From Buttiauxella sp049686335 (GTDB lineage Bacteria > Pseudomonadota > Gammaproteobacteria > Enterobacterales > Enterobacteriaceae), in NCBI RefSeq assembly GCF_049686335.1, contig NZ_JBAVHX010000022.1, forward strand, positions 1 through 64,000: a DNA stretch of 64,000 nt, read 5' to 3'. A model generated the notes under the pieces. The model ran no database searches, was not told where the DNA came from, and saw only the letters and a program-made list of their open reading frames with translations. Shown here one piece after another: positions 33,906-42,660 of this stretch; within the stretch, counting starts at the first letter, position 1, and each line of letters starts with the position of its first letter. The translations under genes were made by a program, and so were the position numbers.

Positions 33906-33910
33906 CCATA

Positions 33911-33938
33911 AAAAAACCCGCCGAAGCGGGTTTTTTTT
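33911..33938. terminator. Bidirectional terminator between yejK and rplY
   Basis: AACCCGC/GCGGGTT with a CGAA loop, six A before and eight T after, serving both converging genes. Confidence 0.92.
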
Positions 33939-33954
33939 CGAGCTAAATTCGCGA

Positions 33955-34239
33955 TTAAGCGCGAACGAAGTCGATGTGGCTCAGTTTTGGCTTGAACGGG
34001 TGACGCTGAACAGCCTGAACTTTAACCTTAACTTCTTTACCGTCTACAACCAGAGTCAGAACTTCTTCGTAGAAACCTGGTTTAGTTTGCAGGTTCATTA
34101 CGTTGTCGTGATCCAGTTCGATAGAGATCGCAGCTTCGGAACCACCATAGATGATTGCCGGGAATTTGTTAGCTGCACGCAGGCGGCGGCTCGCACCCTT
34201 GCCCTGCTCTTTGCGTTCTACTGCATTGATAGTAAACAT
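33955..34239 (-). CDS. rplY: Ribosomal protein bL25
   Basis: A 94-residue 5S rRNA-binding protein of the large subunit, the single-domain gamma-proteobacterial form and the same length as in E. coli. It begins MFTINAVERKEQGKGASRRLR and ends KLSHIDFVRA. AGAGAAACAG precedes the ATG. It is a single-gene unit; the 126 bp to radD should hold its promoter. Confidence 0.97.
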   Translation of the reverse strand: MFTINAVERKEQGKGASRRLRAANKFPAIIYGGSEAAISIELDHDNVMNLQTKPGFYEEVLTLVVDGKEVKVKVQAVQRHPFKPKLSHIDFVRA

Positions 34240-34365
34240 TAACTGTTTCTCTCTTAAATAATCCTGTTACAGGCGACCCAGCAACAGGAAAGTTTTCTGC
34301 TTTGCGGATGCAAAAGCGGGCGGGATTATAGCCATATCTGGCATGCTCTTCAATCAAAAGAACCT

Positions 34366-36126
34366 TCAGCCGCGCAATTCATTCGCACGGCGGAAGCGGC
34401 CTTCGTAATCAAATACCTTTTCCCGCACGTTCCAGAAGTTGCCGTTTTTGCGGGCTACGACAAAATCCGGGTGACGAAGTGCTGATTGCTGCGCGACTAC
34501 ATCAGCGGCATTTATCCAGCGTAGCGGCACACCTGGTGTACGGCTGTGCGGCCGAATAAACAACTGTTCAAACGCCATACGTTGGGCGGGTGTTTGCAGC
34601 CGGAACCGCTCGCTGACGTCCGCGCCATCTTCATCGAAATAGGTAATTTTCAGCCAGTCGCCTTTATCATCGCCACCGTGCAGCAGCGTCATTCCGCTAC
34701 AGCGCAAAACCAGCGCGTCTTTTAATTTCAACGCCGCTTTTAACATATCATCCGGATCGACCAGAACCTGATCGCACTGGTGGCAGCGACGGGCCGCAAT
34801 GTCATTCTCGGCGTTGCATTGCGGGCAGTTTTTAAAGCGGAAGCGGAAATCGCATTGTTCACGCGTCCCGTCATCATCTTCAAACCAGCCCTGGCAGCGG
34901 CGGCCAAAATGTTCAATCAAGGTGCCATCGCTGGTGGTTTTACCCCAGAACGTATTGGCAAACCCACAGGATGGGCAAAATACCTGCACCGGCACATTGT
35001 CGCTTTTGCCTTTCGCCGCGCCGACTTCAGGCGTGAATAAATCATGAGGATTGCCGGCGTAATCCAGAATCAAACAATCCTTTTTTCCTGGCGCCAGGCG
35101 CAATCCACGACCCACAATTTGCTGATACAGGCTTACAGACTCGGTCGGCCGTAAAATAGCAATCAGGTCAACATGGGGAGCGTCAAAGCCAGTGGTGAGC
35201 ACCGAAACATTGACCAAAAACCGGAATTGCTGGTTTTTGAATGCTTCTATTAAGGTATCGCGCGCGGGGCCTGGGGTATCGGCGGTAATCAGTGCGGCAT
35301 CGGTTGCAGGCAGCAGGGCGGTGACCTCTTTGGCATGTTCAACCGTTGCGGCAAAAATCATCACGCCACGTCTGTCAGCGGCAAACTCAACAATCTGGCT
35401 GATGATATGCGGGGTAATGCGCTTTTGCTGTTTAAGCTCGCGATTAAGGTCTGCTTCACTAAACAAGCCGTTAGATTGCGCCTGCAAGCGGCTAAAATCG
35501 TACTGTACTACTGGCATATCCAACCGCTCGGGCGGCGTTAAATAGCCATGCTTTATCATGTAGCGCAGCGGTAATTCATAAATACAGTCACGGAACAGGG
35601 CTTTTTCATTGCCCCGAACCATACCGTGATAGTGGAAATGGTAAATCCATCCTTTGCCCAGTCGATAAGGTGTGGCGGTCAACCCGAGCAGGCGCAATTT
35701 AGTGTTTGCGGTGCGCAGATGGGCAAGGATTTGCTGATACTGGCTGTCGTCGGAATCGCCGATGCGGTGACATTCATCAACAATCAGCAAGGAAAACTCA
35801 CCGTGGAACTGTTCCAGATTTCGCGCCACCGACTGTACGCTGCCAAAAACCACTTTGCCGTGGCTCTCTTTGCGCTGCAGGCCAGCCGCGAAAATGTCAG
35901 CTTCCAGTCCTAATGCACAATATTTAGCGTGGTTTTGCGCGACCAACTCTTTGACATGCGCCAGTACCAGTACGCGCCCACGGGCCACCCGTGCGAGCTC
36001 GGCAATCACCAGACTTTTTCCGGCACCCGTCGGCAGCACAATCACCGCGGGTGTGATGTGTTGGCGGAAGTAGTGCAGGGTGGCGTCGACGGCTTCTTGT
36101 TGATAAGGGCGCAGGGTAAAAGACAT
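34366..36126 (-). CDS. radD: RadD, SF2 helicase-like DNA repair protein
   Basis: A 586-residue superfamily 2 ATPase, the same length as E. coli RadD (YejH). Motifs in order are LPTGAGKS (motif I, near 31), VDECH (II, near 115), GLTATPYR (III), and QIVGRGLRLAPGKKDC (VI, near 344). The C-terminal part has a Cys cluster (CPSCGF, CPQC, CHQC) that is probably a zinc finger. RadD helps recover from double-strand breaks and is stimulated by SSB and RecA in E. coli. It is divergent from rsuA. Confidence 0.95.
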   Translation of the reverse strand: MSFTLRPYQQEAVDATLHYFRQHITPAVIVLPTGAGKSLVIAELARVARGRVLVLAHVKELVAQNHAKYCALGLEADIFAAGLQRKESHGKVVFGSVQSVARNLEQFHGEFSLLIVDECHRIGDSDDSQYQQILAHLRTANTKLRLLGLTATPYRLGKGWIYHFHYHGMVRGNEKALFRDCIYELPLRYMIKHGYLTPPERLDMPVVQYDFSRLQAQSNGLFSEADLNRELKQQKRITPHIISQIVEFAADRRGVMIFAATVEHAKEVTALLPATDAALITADTPGPARDTLIEAFKNQQFRFLVNVSVLTTGFDAPHVDLIAILRPTESVSLYQQIVGRGLRLAPGKKDCLILDYAGNPHDLFTPEVGAAKGKSDNVPVQVFCPSCGFANTFWGKTTSDGTLIEHFGRRCQGWFEDDDGTREQCDFRFRFKNCPQCNAENDIAARRCHQCDQVLVDPDDMLKAALKLKDALVLRCSGMTLLHGGDDKGDWLKITYFDEDGADVSERFRLQTPAQRMAFEQLFIRPHSRTPGVPLRWINAADVVAQQSALRHPDFVVARKNGNFWNVREKVFDYEGRFRRANELRG

Positions 36127-36312
36127 AAACTCTCAGACTCGGGGAAATAACACGCTCAATTATGCCATGAGAAACGTTTTACCTTGAGAGACTTTTCTAT
36201 CTCGCTATACTGGCAAACTAATTAACAGGCAAACGATTTATACCCTTATAAAATGGGCTTTTGCCCTGTCAGCCTTCAATGCTGGCACCTCTATGAAACA
36301 GGCAATATTTTA

Positions 36313-37020
36313 ATGCGACTCGATAAATTTATCTCTCAGCAGCTTGGTGTGAGCCGTGCTATTTCTGGCCGTGAAATCCGTGCTAGCCGTGTCACCATTG
36401 ATGGCGAAGTGGTGCGTGACGCCTCTTTCAAACTGAATCCTGAACATCAGGTTGAGTTTGATGGCCGCTCGTTGACGCAACAAAACGGCCCTCGCTACTT
36501 TATGCTTAATAAGCCGCAGGGTTATGTTTGCTCGACCGAAGACCCGGATCATCCAACCGTGCTCTATTTCCTGGATGAGCCGATGGCGCACAAACTGCAT
36601 GCTGCTGGGCGTCTGGATATCGACACCACAGGTCTTGTGCTGATGACCGATGATGGCCAATGGTCACACCGTATTACTTCTCCACGCCATCATTGTGAAA
36701 AAACCTATTTAGTGACGCTTGAGAATCCAGTCTCCGATGACACGGCAGAACAATTCGCTGCTGGCGTTCAACTGCATAATGAAAAAGATCTGACGCTGCC
36801 TGCGGTACTGGAAGTCATTACCCCGCTGGAAGTCCGTCTGACCATCAGCGAAGGGCGTTATCACCAGGTAAAACGCATGTTCGCGGCCGTGGGCAATCAT
36901 GTGGTGGGTTTACATCGTGAGCGTATTGGCGCGATTGCCATGGATGCGGATCTCGCACCTGGCGAGTACCGTCAGTTAACCGAAGAAGAAATTGCTAGCG
37001 TAGGCATGCCGCCGCGTTGA
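36313..37020 (+). CDS. rsuA: RsuA, 16S rRNA pseudouridine-516 synthase
   Basis: A 235-residue enzyme (E. coli 231) that isomerises U516 of 16S rRNA in assembling small subunits. An S4 RNA-binding domain (1-60, MRLDKFISQQLGVSRAISGRE) precedes the catalytic domain with AAGRLDIDTTGLVL, where Asp102 is the nucleophile. The frame is open back to 36253, but ATG 36313 restores the conserved N-terminus. bcr starts 12 bp downstream, as in E. coli, so the two are probably co-transcribed. Confidence 0.95.
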   Translation: MRLDKFISQQLGVSRAISGREIRASRVTIDGEVVRDASFKLNPEHQVEFDGRSLTQQNGPRYFMLNKPQGYVCSTEDPDHPTVLYFLDEPMAHKLHAAGRLDIDTTGLVLMTDDGQWSHRITSPRHHCEKTYLVTLENPVSDDTAEQFAAGVQLHNEKDLTLPAVLEVITPLEVRLTISEGRYHQVKRMFAAVGNHVVGLHRERIGAIAMDADLAPGEYRQLTEEEIASVGMPPR

Positions 37021-37032
37021 TTTCAGGAGGAT

Positions 37033-38238
37033 GTGTTGAGTAGTAAGCAAAACTCGTCAATTGGTATTGTGGTGATCCTTGGCCTGCTGGCCATGTTGAT
37101 GCCGTTATCAATCGATATGTACCTGCCAGCATTACCGGTCATCGCGTCGGAATTTGGCGTGCCCGCTGGCAGCGCGCAAATGACGCTAAGTACCTATATT
37201 CTCGGCTTCGCTATCGGCCAGCTATTTTATGGCCCAATGGCTGACAGCATTGGCCGAAAGCCAGTAGTGCTTGGCGGTACGTTAGTCTTTGCGGCGGCGG
37301 CGATTGCTTGTGCACTCTCACAAACGATTGATCATTTGATTGCGATGCGTTTTCTGCATGGTCTTGCTGCGGCAGCCGCAAGCGTCGTTATCAATGCCCT
37401 GATGCGCGATATTTATCCGAAAGAAGAGTTCTCACGCATGATGTCGTTCGTCATGTTGATCACCACGATTGCGCCGTTGGTGGCGCCAATGGTGGGTGGA
37501 GCCGTGCTAGTGTGGTTTAGCTGGCATGCCATATTCTGGATTCTGGCACTAGCAGCTCTACTGGCATCAGCGATGATTTTCTTCCTGATACATGAAACGC
37601 TACCGGTCGAACGGCGGCAGAAGTTTCATTTGCGCACCACGATCGGTAACTTCGCCACGCTGTTCCGCCACAAACGGGTGTTGAGTTATATGCTGGCAAG
37701 TGGCTTTAGCTTTGCGGCGATGTTCTCATTTTTGAGCGCCGGGCCATTTGTTTACATCGAACTTAATCATGTCGCGCCACAGCACTTTGGTTACTACTTC
37801 GCGCTTAACATTGTGTTCTTGATTTTAATGACGCTGATTAACAGCCGCTTTGTACGCCGCTTTGGGCCACTGGCGATGTTCCGCTTCGGGTTGTTTGTAC
37901 AATTTGCCATGGCAATCTGGCTGGTCGCGAGCACGGGGCTGGGGTTAGGTTTCTGGTCGATGGTATTGGGCATTGCCGTGTTTGTGGGTTGCGTGTCGAT
38001 GGTGTCGTCAAATGCGATGGCGGTCATTCTTGATGAGTTTCCCCATATGGCAGGGACGGCGTCTTCACTGGCGGGCACGTTCCGCTTTGGTATCGGTGCG
38101 TTAACCGGAGCGTTGTTGTCTATCGCGACCTTTAACTCCGCGTGGCCAATGATTTGGTCGATTGCGGTGTGCGCAACCTGTTCCATCGTTTTCTATCTCT
38201 ACGCCAGCCGTCCTCGGCTCTCCGCAACAAAATCCTAA
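37033..38238 (+). CDS. bcr: Bcr, MFS drug efflux protein (bicyclomycin/sulfonamide)
   Basis: A 401-residue, 12-span major facilitator of the Bcr/CflA group (E. coli 396 aa), exporting bicyclomycin, sulfonamides and, in E. coli, cysteine. The group signature LSIDMYLPALPVI is near residue 25 and MADSIGRKPVVLGG (motif A) near 69. The start is not an ATG in frame: GTG 37033 and TTG 37036 are candidates, and the AGGAGG at 37025-37030 fits TTG 37036 better. A terminator follows. Confidence 0.93.
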   Translation: MLSSKQNSSIGIVVILGLLAMLMPLSIDMYLPALPVIASEFGVPAGSAQMTLSTYILGFAIGQLFYGPMADSIGRKPVVLGGTLVFAAAAIACALSQTIDHLIAMRFLHGLAAAAASVVINALMRDIYPKEEFSRMMSFVMLITTIAPLVAPMVGGAVLVWFSWHAIFWILALAALLASAMIFFLIHETLPVERRQKFHLRTTIGNFATLFRHKRVLSYMLASGFSFAAMFSFLSAGPFVYIELNHVAPQHFGYYFALNIVFLILMTLINSRFVRRFGPLAMFRFGLFVQFAMAIWLVASTGLGLGFWSMVLGIAVFVGCVSMVSSNAMAVILDEFPHMAGTASSLAGTFRFGIGALTGALLSIATFNSAWPMIWSIAVCATCSIVFYLYASRPRLSATKS

Positions 38239-38246
38239 AATGCAAA

Positions 38247-38274
38247 AACGGGCATCGCCGGATGCCCGTTCTTT
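38247..38274 (+). terminator. Terminator of rsuA-bcr
   Basis: AACGGGCATC/GATGCCCGTT hairpin (38247-38270) with a GCCG loop and a CTTT tail. Confidence 0.85.
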
Positions 38275-38580
38275 AATCCAAATCAACAAAAATTCCTTCC
38301 AAACGCCTACAATTTGTTTCTCAAATGTAAATGCCTCAACAACAAAAAGTCACATTCTTGTAGTTAAAAAGGTTGAGTTAGATCGAAGAAAGCGTTACAT
38401 ATAGCGCCGAAACGTGTGCAGCACCACAAAACTAAAACGTTAGATATGAAATGGTAGACAAATAATTACAACGGATGTAGGCGGTTTCAACTGTGTTTAC
38501 ACACAAATCATCAACATTGTGTTAACCTTTATGTAAATCGTTTGTGAAAATATTTTGAGTTTTTCCAGGGGAATACCATA
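38275..38580. other. AT-rich region before yejG
   Basis: About 300 bp with no gene I can support. It is AT-rich, with small dyads such as TGTG-TTTA-CACA (38492-38503), and must hold the yejG promoter. I could not assign a regulator. Confidence 0.4.
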
Positions 38581-38925
38581 GTGAATACGTTACAGCTTTC
38601 CATCGTTCATCGTTTACCGCACAGGTATCGTTGGCTGGCGGGTTTTGCAGGTTCCAGAGTTGAACCGATTCCGCAAAATGGGCCTAACGCTGAAAATTGC
38701 CTGATTGGCCTTAAATTGCTGAGCGATAGCAGTGATGCTGCGTGGCCGACGATGCACAAGTTGAGCCTTGCCCTGCGCGATATCGAAGTGGATTCTTCGG
38801 TGGTGGAATGCGAAGGTGAACCGTGTTTATTTGTGAATGACCAGGATGAACTGGCAGCAACATGCCGCCTGAAAAACTTTGGCGTAGCGATTGCTGAGTC
38901 TTTCTCCAGCGCGAATCCTTTTTGA
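38581..38925 (+). CDS. yejG: YejG family protein
   Basis: A 114-residue cytosolic protein, the same length as E. coli YejG, starting at GTG 38581 (MNTLQLSIVHRLPHRYRW). Conserved stretches include GLKLLSDSSDAAWPTMHKLSLAL and VVECEGEPCLFVN, each split only by substitutions. No mechanism is established. It converges on yejF, with 16 bp between their ends. Confidence 0.9.
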   Translation: MNTLQLSIVHRLPHRYRWLAGFAGSRVEPIPQNGPNAENCLIGLKLLSDSSDAAWPTMHKLSLALRDIEVDSSVVECEGEPCLFVNDQDELAATCRLKNFGVAIAESFSSANPF

Positions 38926-38941
38926 CTGTAAATCCAGCGAG

Positions 38942-40531
38942 TCAGGCAAGCGCAAGTAATTGGCGTGTATATTCCGCCTGCGGCGCAGCAAATATCTGCT
39001 GACATGCCCCTTGCTCGACTACTTCTCCCTGCCGCAATACCACAATCTGATGGCATAACGATTTCACCACGCGCAAATCATGGCTGATAAAAATGTAGGC
39101 CAGCTGATGTTTTTCTTGTAACGATTTCAGCAATGCAAGAATTTGCGCTTGTACCGAACGGTCAAGAGATGACGTCGGCTCATCCAGAATAATCAATTCC
39201 GGCTGTAAAATGAGCGCCCTGGCAATGGCGATGCGCTGTCTTTGCCCGCCTGAAAACTCCGCCGGATAACGGTGCATGGTTTCCGGATCCAACCCCACTT
39301 CCTGCATCGCGACGATCACTTTCTGTTCGCGTTCTGCTGCACTTAACGCAGGCTGATGGACGCGTAAACCCTCTTCAATGATCTGCAAAACATCAAGCCG
39401 CGGATTAAGCGAAGAATTGGGATCCTGGAACACCACCTGGATGCGGCTACGCAACGGCAGCAGTTTTTTGCGATTAAGATCGTGCAGCGGTTTGCCGTCA
39501 AACCAAATCTCTCCACTGGAGTGAATCAGGCGTAGCAACGCAAGCCCGGTCGTACTTTTCCCCGAACCAGACTCCCCAACCAGCCCGATGCTTTCACCGG
39601 CACGTAGCGCAAAACTCAGATTTTTTATCCCGTAGTTGTGGCCCACCGTTTTTCTAAGTAACCCACGGCGAATCGGGAAAGCGACTTGTAAATCATTAAC
39701 CGTTAATAACGGTGTGCTGGTTTCATCGACCGGAAGTGGCGTGCCGCCTGGTTCTGCGGCCAGCAATTGTTGGGTGTAAGGGTGCTGCGGTGCCGATAAC
39801 AATTGGGCGGTTGAGTTTTGTTCGACACATTTTCCGTTGCGCATCACGGCAACGTTATCCGCCAGCTTTTTGACGATATTCAGGTTATGGGTGATGAACA
39901 GCAGCCCCATGTTCAGCTCTTGCTTGAGTTCTTTCAGTAATTGCAGGATTTGCGCCTGAACCGTGACATCCAGTGCCGTGGTGGGTTCGTCTGCAATCAG
40001 CAATTCCGGGCGTGTCAGCAACGCCATGGCAATCATCACGCGCTGGCGTTCTCCACCAGAAAGCTGATGCGGGAAGTCGGTTAAACGGCTTGCCGCGTTG
40101 CGAATGCCTACTCGATCAAGACAGGTCAGCATTTCAGCGCGAGCCGCTTCCCGGCGCATGCCCCGATGAAGCGATAATACTTCGTAAAGTTGCTTTTCGA
40201 TATTGTGAAGGGGATTAAGCGAAACCATTGGTTCCTGAAAAATCATGGCGATTTTATTGCCACGAACGCTGCGCAGTGTCCGCTCAGGTCCATGCAGCAA
40301 CTCCTGGCCTTTAAAGAAAATCTCTCCTGACGGGTAAATCACCGGCGGTGCAGGCAGCAAACGCAACACGGATAACGCGGTCACGCTTTTCCCGGAACCC
40401 GATTCCCCGACTAACGCCAGCGTTTCACCGGCATTCACTTCAAGGGATAAATCATCCACCACTTGTCGGATAGTATTGCCGCTTTGGAAAGCAACAGACA
40501 GGTGATTGATGGATAGCAGTGGCGTTTTCAT
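38942..40531 (-). CDS. yejF: YejF, double ATPase of the YejABEF peptide importer
   Basis: A 529-residue ABC ATPase, the same length as E. coli YejF, carrying two complete nucleotide-binding domains. Walker A motifs GESGSGKS occur near residues 41 and 320, each followed by an ABC signature (QLSGGERQRVMIA, EFSGGQRQRIAIA) and Walker B. It powers import of peptides, including microcin C, through YejB-YejE. ATG 40531 is chosen over the longer open frame to 40579, which would overlap yejE. Last gene of yejABEF. Confidence 0.95.
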   Translation of the reverse strand: MKTPLLSINHLSVAFQSGNTIRQVVDDLSLEVNAGETLALVGESGSGKSVTALSVLRLLPAPPVIYPSGEIFFKGQELLHGPERTLRSVRGNKIAMIFQEPMVSLNPLHNIEKQLYEVLSLHRGMRREAARAEMLTCLDRVGIRNAASRLTDFPHQLSGGERQRVMIAMALLTRPELLIADEPTTALDVTVQAQILQLLKELKQELNMGLLFITHNLNIVKKLADNVAVMRNGKCVEQNSTAQLLSAPQHPYTQQLLAAEPGGTPLPVDETSTPLLTVNDLQVAFPIRRGLLRKTVGHNYGIKNLSFALRAGESIGLVGESGSGKSTTGLALLRLIHSSGEIWFDGKPLHDLNRKKLLPLRSRIQVVFQDPNSSLNPRLDVLQIIEEGLRVHQPALSAAEREQKVIVAMQEVGLDPETMHRYPAEFSGGQRQRIAIARALILQPELIILDEPTSSLDRSVQAQILALLKSLQEKHQLAYIFISHDLRVVKSLCHQIVVLRQGEVVEQGACQQIFAAPQAEYTRQLLALA

Positions 40532-40532
40532 C

Positions 40533-41558
40533 TCAGTACACCTTGCTCGGGTCGAAGGCGTCGCGCACGGCTTCGCCAATAAAAATGAGGAGAGTCAGTA
40601 AGATGGCCAGCGAAAGGAATGCGGTGATGCCAAGCCACGGCGCCTGAAGATTATTTTTACCTTGTAACAGCAGTTCACCGAGTGACGGCGAGCCGAGCGG
40701 TAAACCAAAGCCGAGGAAATCCAGTGAGGTGAGGGTGGTAATCGAACCGCAAAGGATAAATGGCAGGAATGTCAGCGTAGCGACCATGGCGTTGGGAAGG
40801 ATGTGGCGGGTGATTATCGACCAGTCATTCACGCCCATGGCCTGGGCTGCACGAATGTAATCGAAGTTGCGGGTACGCAAAAACTCAGCGCGCACCACAC
40901 CCACCAGACTCATCCAGCCAAACAGTACGGTAATGCCGAGCAGCCACCAGAAATTTGGCTGGATAACGCTTGAAAGCAGGATGATGAGAAACAGGGTCGG
41001 CATACCCGACCAGACTTCGATAAATCGCTGCCCCCACAAATCCACGCGTCCGCCGTAATAACCTTGCACTGCACCGGCCAGGATCCCAATCATGCTGGAT
41101 AAGATCGTCAACATCAGGCCGAAAAGAATGGAAATACGGGTGCCATAAAGGATCCGCGCCAGCACGTCGCCGCCGTTGGCATCCGTCCCCAGCCAGTTTT
41201 GACGGCTTGGTGGCGAAGGGAAGGGGACGGTGGTGGCAAAGTTAATCGCATTGTAGCCAAAGCGGATCGGTGCCCACAGGACCCATCCTTTCTGGCTCAG
41301 GCGTTCTGCAAGCCAGGGATCCTGATAATCAGCAGGTGTTGCCAGCGGGCCACCGAAATCACTTTCGCTGTAATCGGCGATAAACGGGAAATACAGACTT
41401 TCCTGGTAATGCACGATCAATGGACGGTCATTGGCGATAAGCTCTGAACCGAGCGTCAGCAAAAAAAGAATCGCGAAAATCCACAGCGACCAATAGCCGC
41501 GCTTATTATGGCGAAACCGTGCCCAGCGGGCTTGATTCACAGGACTTAACTGCTTCAT
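40533..41558 (-). CDS. yejE: YejE, permease of the YejABEF peptide importer
   Basis: A 341-residue inner-membrane permease of the DppC/OppC type, equal in length to E. coli YejE. It has one N-terminal span (about 25-45), a periplasmic insert, then five spans. The EAA loop is visible in AAQAMGVNDWSIITRHILPNA (near residue 233). It pairs with YejB. Its ATG overlaps the yejB stop by four bases, and yejF begins one base past its stop. Confidence 0.95.
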   Translation of the reverse strand: MKQLSPVNQARWARFRHNKRGYWSLWIFAILFLLTLGSELIANDRPLIVHYQESLYFPFIADYSESDFGGPLATPADYQDPWLAERLSQKGWVLWAPIRFGYNAINFATTVPFPSPPSRQNWLGTDANGGDVLARILYGTRISILFGLMLTILSSMIGILAGAVQGYYGGRVDLWGQRFIEVWSGMPTLFLIILLSSVIQPNFWWLLGITVLFGWMSLVGVVRAEFLRTRNFDYIRAAQAMGVNDWSIITRHILPNAMVATLTFLPFILCGSITTLTSLDFLGFGLPLGSPSLGELLLQGKNNLQAPWLGITAFLSLAILLTLLIFIGEAVRDAFDPSKVY

Positions 41559-42652
41559 CCACGACCCTCGAAATCAATACGCGGATCAACCAGCGTGTAG
41601 GTGATGTCGCTCAGAATATTCAGCAGCAAACCAATCAGTGTGAAAATATACAAGGTGCCAAACATCACCGGATAGTCGCGGGAAATGGTGGAATCATAAC
41701 CCAGCAAGCCCAGCCCGTTGAGCGAGAACATCACTTCGATAAGCAAAGAGCCGGTAAAAAACATACTGATGAACGTGGCAGGAAAACCGGCGATCACTAA
41801 CAGCATGGCGTTGCGGAAAACGTGGCGATAGAGAATTTTGCTGTCATCCAACCCTTTAGCTCGCGCAGTGACCACGTATTGCTTGCGAATTTCATCCAGA
41901 AACGAGTTTTTAGTCAGCATCGTCAGGGTGGCAAAACCACCTACCACGGTTGCCAGCACCGGTAATGTGATGTGCCAGAGATAGTCAAAGATTTTGCCGT
42001 ACCACGGCAGGGAATCGAAATTAGTCGAAACCAGGCCACGCAGCGGGAACCAGTCCAGATAACTTCCGCCCGCAAACAAGACAATAAGTAAGATTGCGAA
42101 TAAGAAAGCGGGGATCGCGTAGCCGATGATAATAAACGTGCTACTCCAGACATCAAAAGAGCTGCCGTTACTGACTGCTTTTCGGATACCCAGCGGAATC
42201 GATACCATGTAGATAATTAAGGTGCTCCACAAACCGATCGAAATAGACACCGGCAAGCTGTCTTTAATCAGATGCAGAACCGAAGCGCTACGAAACAGGC
42301 TGTCGCCAAAGTCAAAACGCAAATAATCGCCAAGCATTTTGAAGTAGCGTTCATGAATTGGTTTATCGAAACCATAGCGGTGAGTGATTTCAGCAATGAC
42401 TTCCGGGTCGAGGCCACGTGCGCCACGATACTGGCTGTCGCCAGGGTTGCCGACGCCGACTCGCGCATGGCCGCTGCCCATGTTGTCCGTCGATAAACCT
42501 GGGACGCCTGCGCCGTGGCCAAACTGAATCGCCGCGATTGCCTGGTCCACCGGGCCACCGGGTGCAATCTGTACGATGAAAAAATTGATGGTGATAATGG
42601 CCCACAGCGTCGGGATTATCAGCAGCAAGCGACGTAACAGATAACTTCCCAT
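41555..42652 (-). CDS. yejB: YejB, permease of the YejABEF peptide importer
   Basis: A 365-residue permease of the DppB/OppB type (E. coli 364), starting MGSYLLRRLLLIIPTLWAI, a typical first span. The EAA loop lies in VTARAKGLDDSKILYRHVFRNA (about 265-285). Compared with other DppB-like proteins it has the family's long insert rich in Gly and Arg between spans 1 and 2 (about 40-85). It lies eight bases downstream of yejA. Confidence 0.95.
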   Translation of the reverse strand: MGSYLLRRLLLIIPTLWAIITINFFIVQIAPGGPVDQAIAAIQFGHGAGVPGLSTDNMGSGHARVGVGNPGDSQYRGARGLDPEVIAEITHRYGFDKPIHERYFKMLGDYLRFDFGDSLFRSASVLHLIKDSLPVSISIGLWSTLIIYMVSIPLGIRKAVSNGSSFDVWSSTFIIIGYAIPAFLFAILLIVLFAGGSYLDWFPLRGLVSTNFDSLPWYGKIFDYLWHITLPVLATVVGGFATLTMLTKNSFLDEIRKQYVVTARAKGLDDSKILYRHVFRNAMLLVIAGFPATFISMFFTGSLLIEVMFSLNGLGLLGYDSTISRDYPVMFGTLYIFTLIGLLLNILSDITYTLVDPRIDFEGRG

Positions 42653-42660
42653 GGATGCCC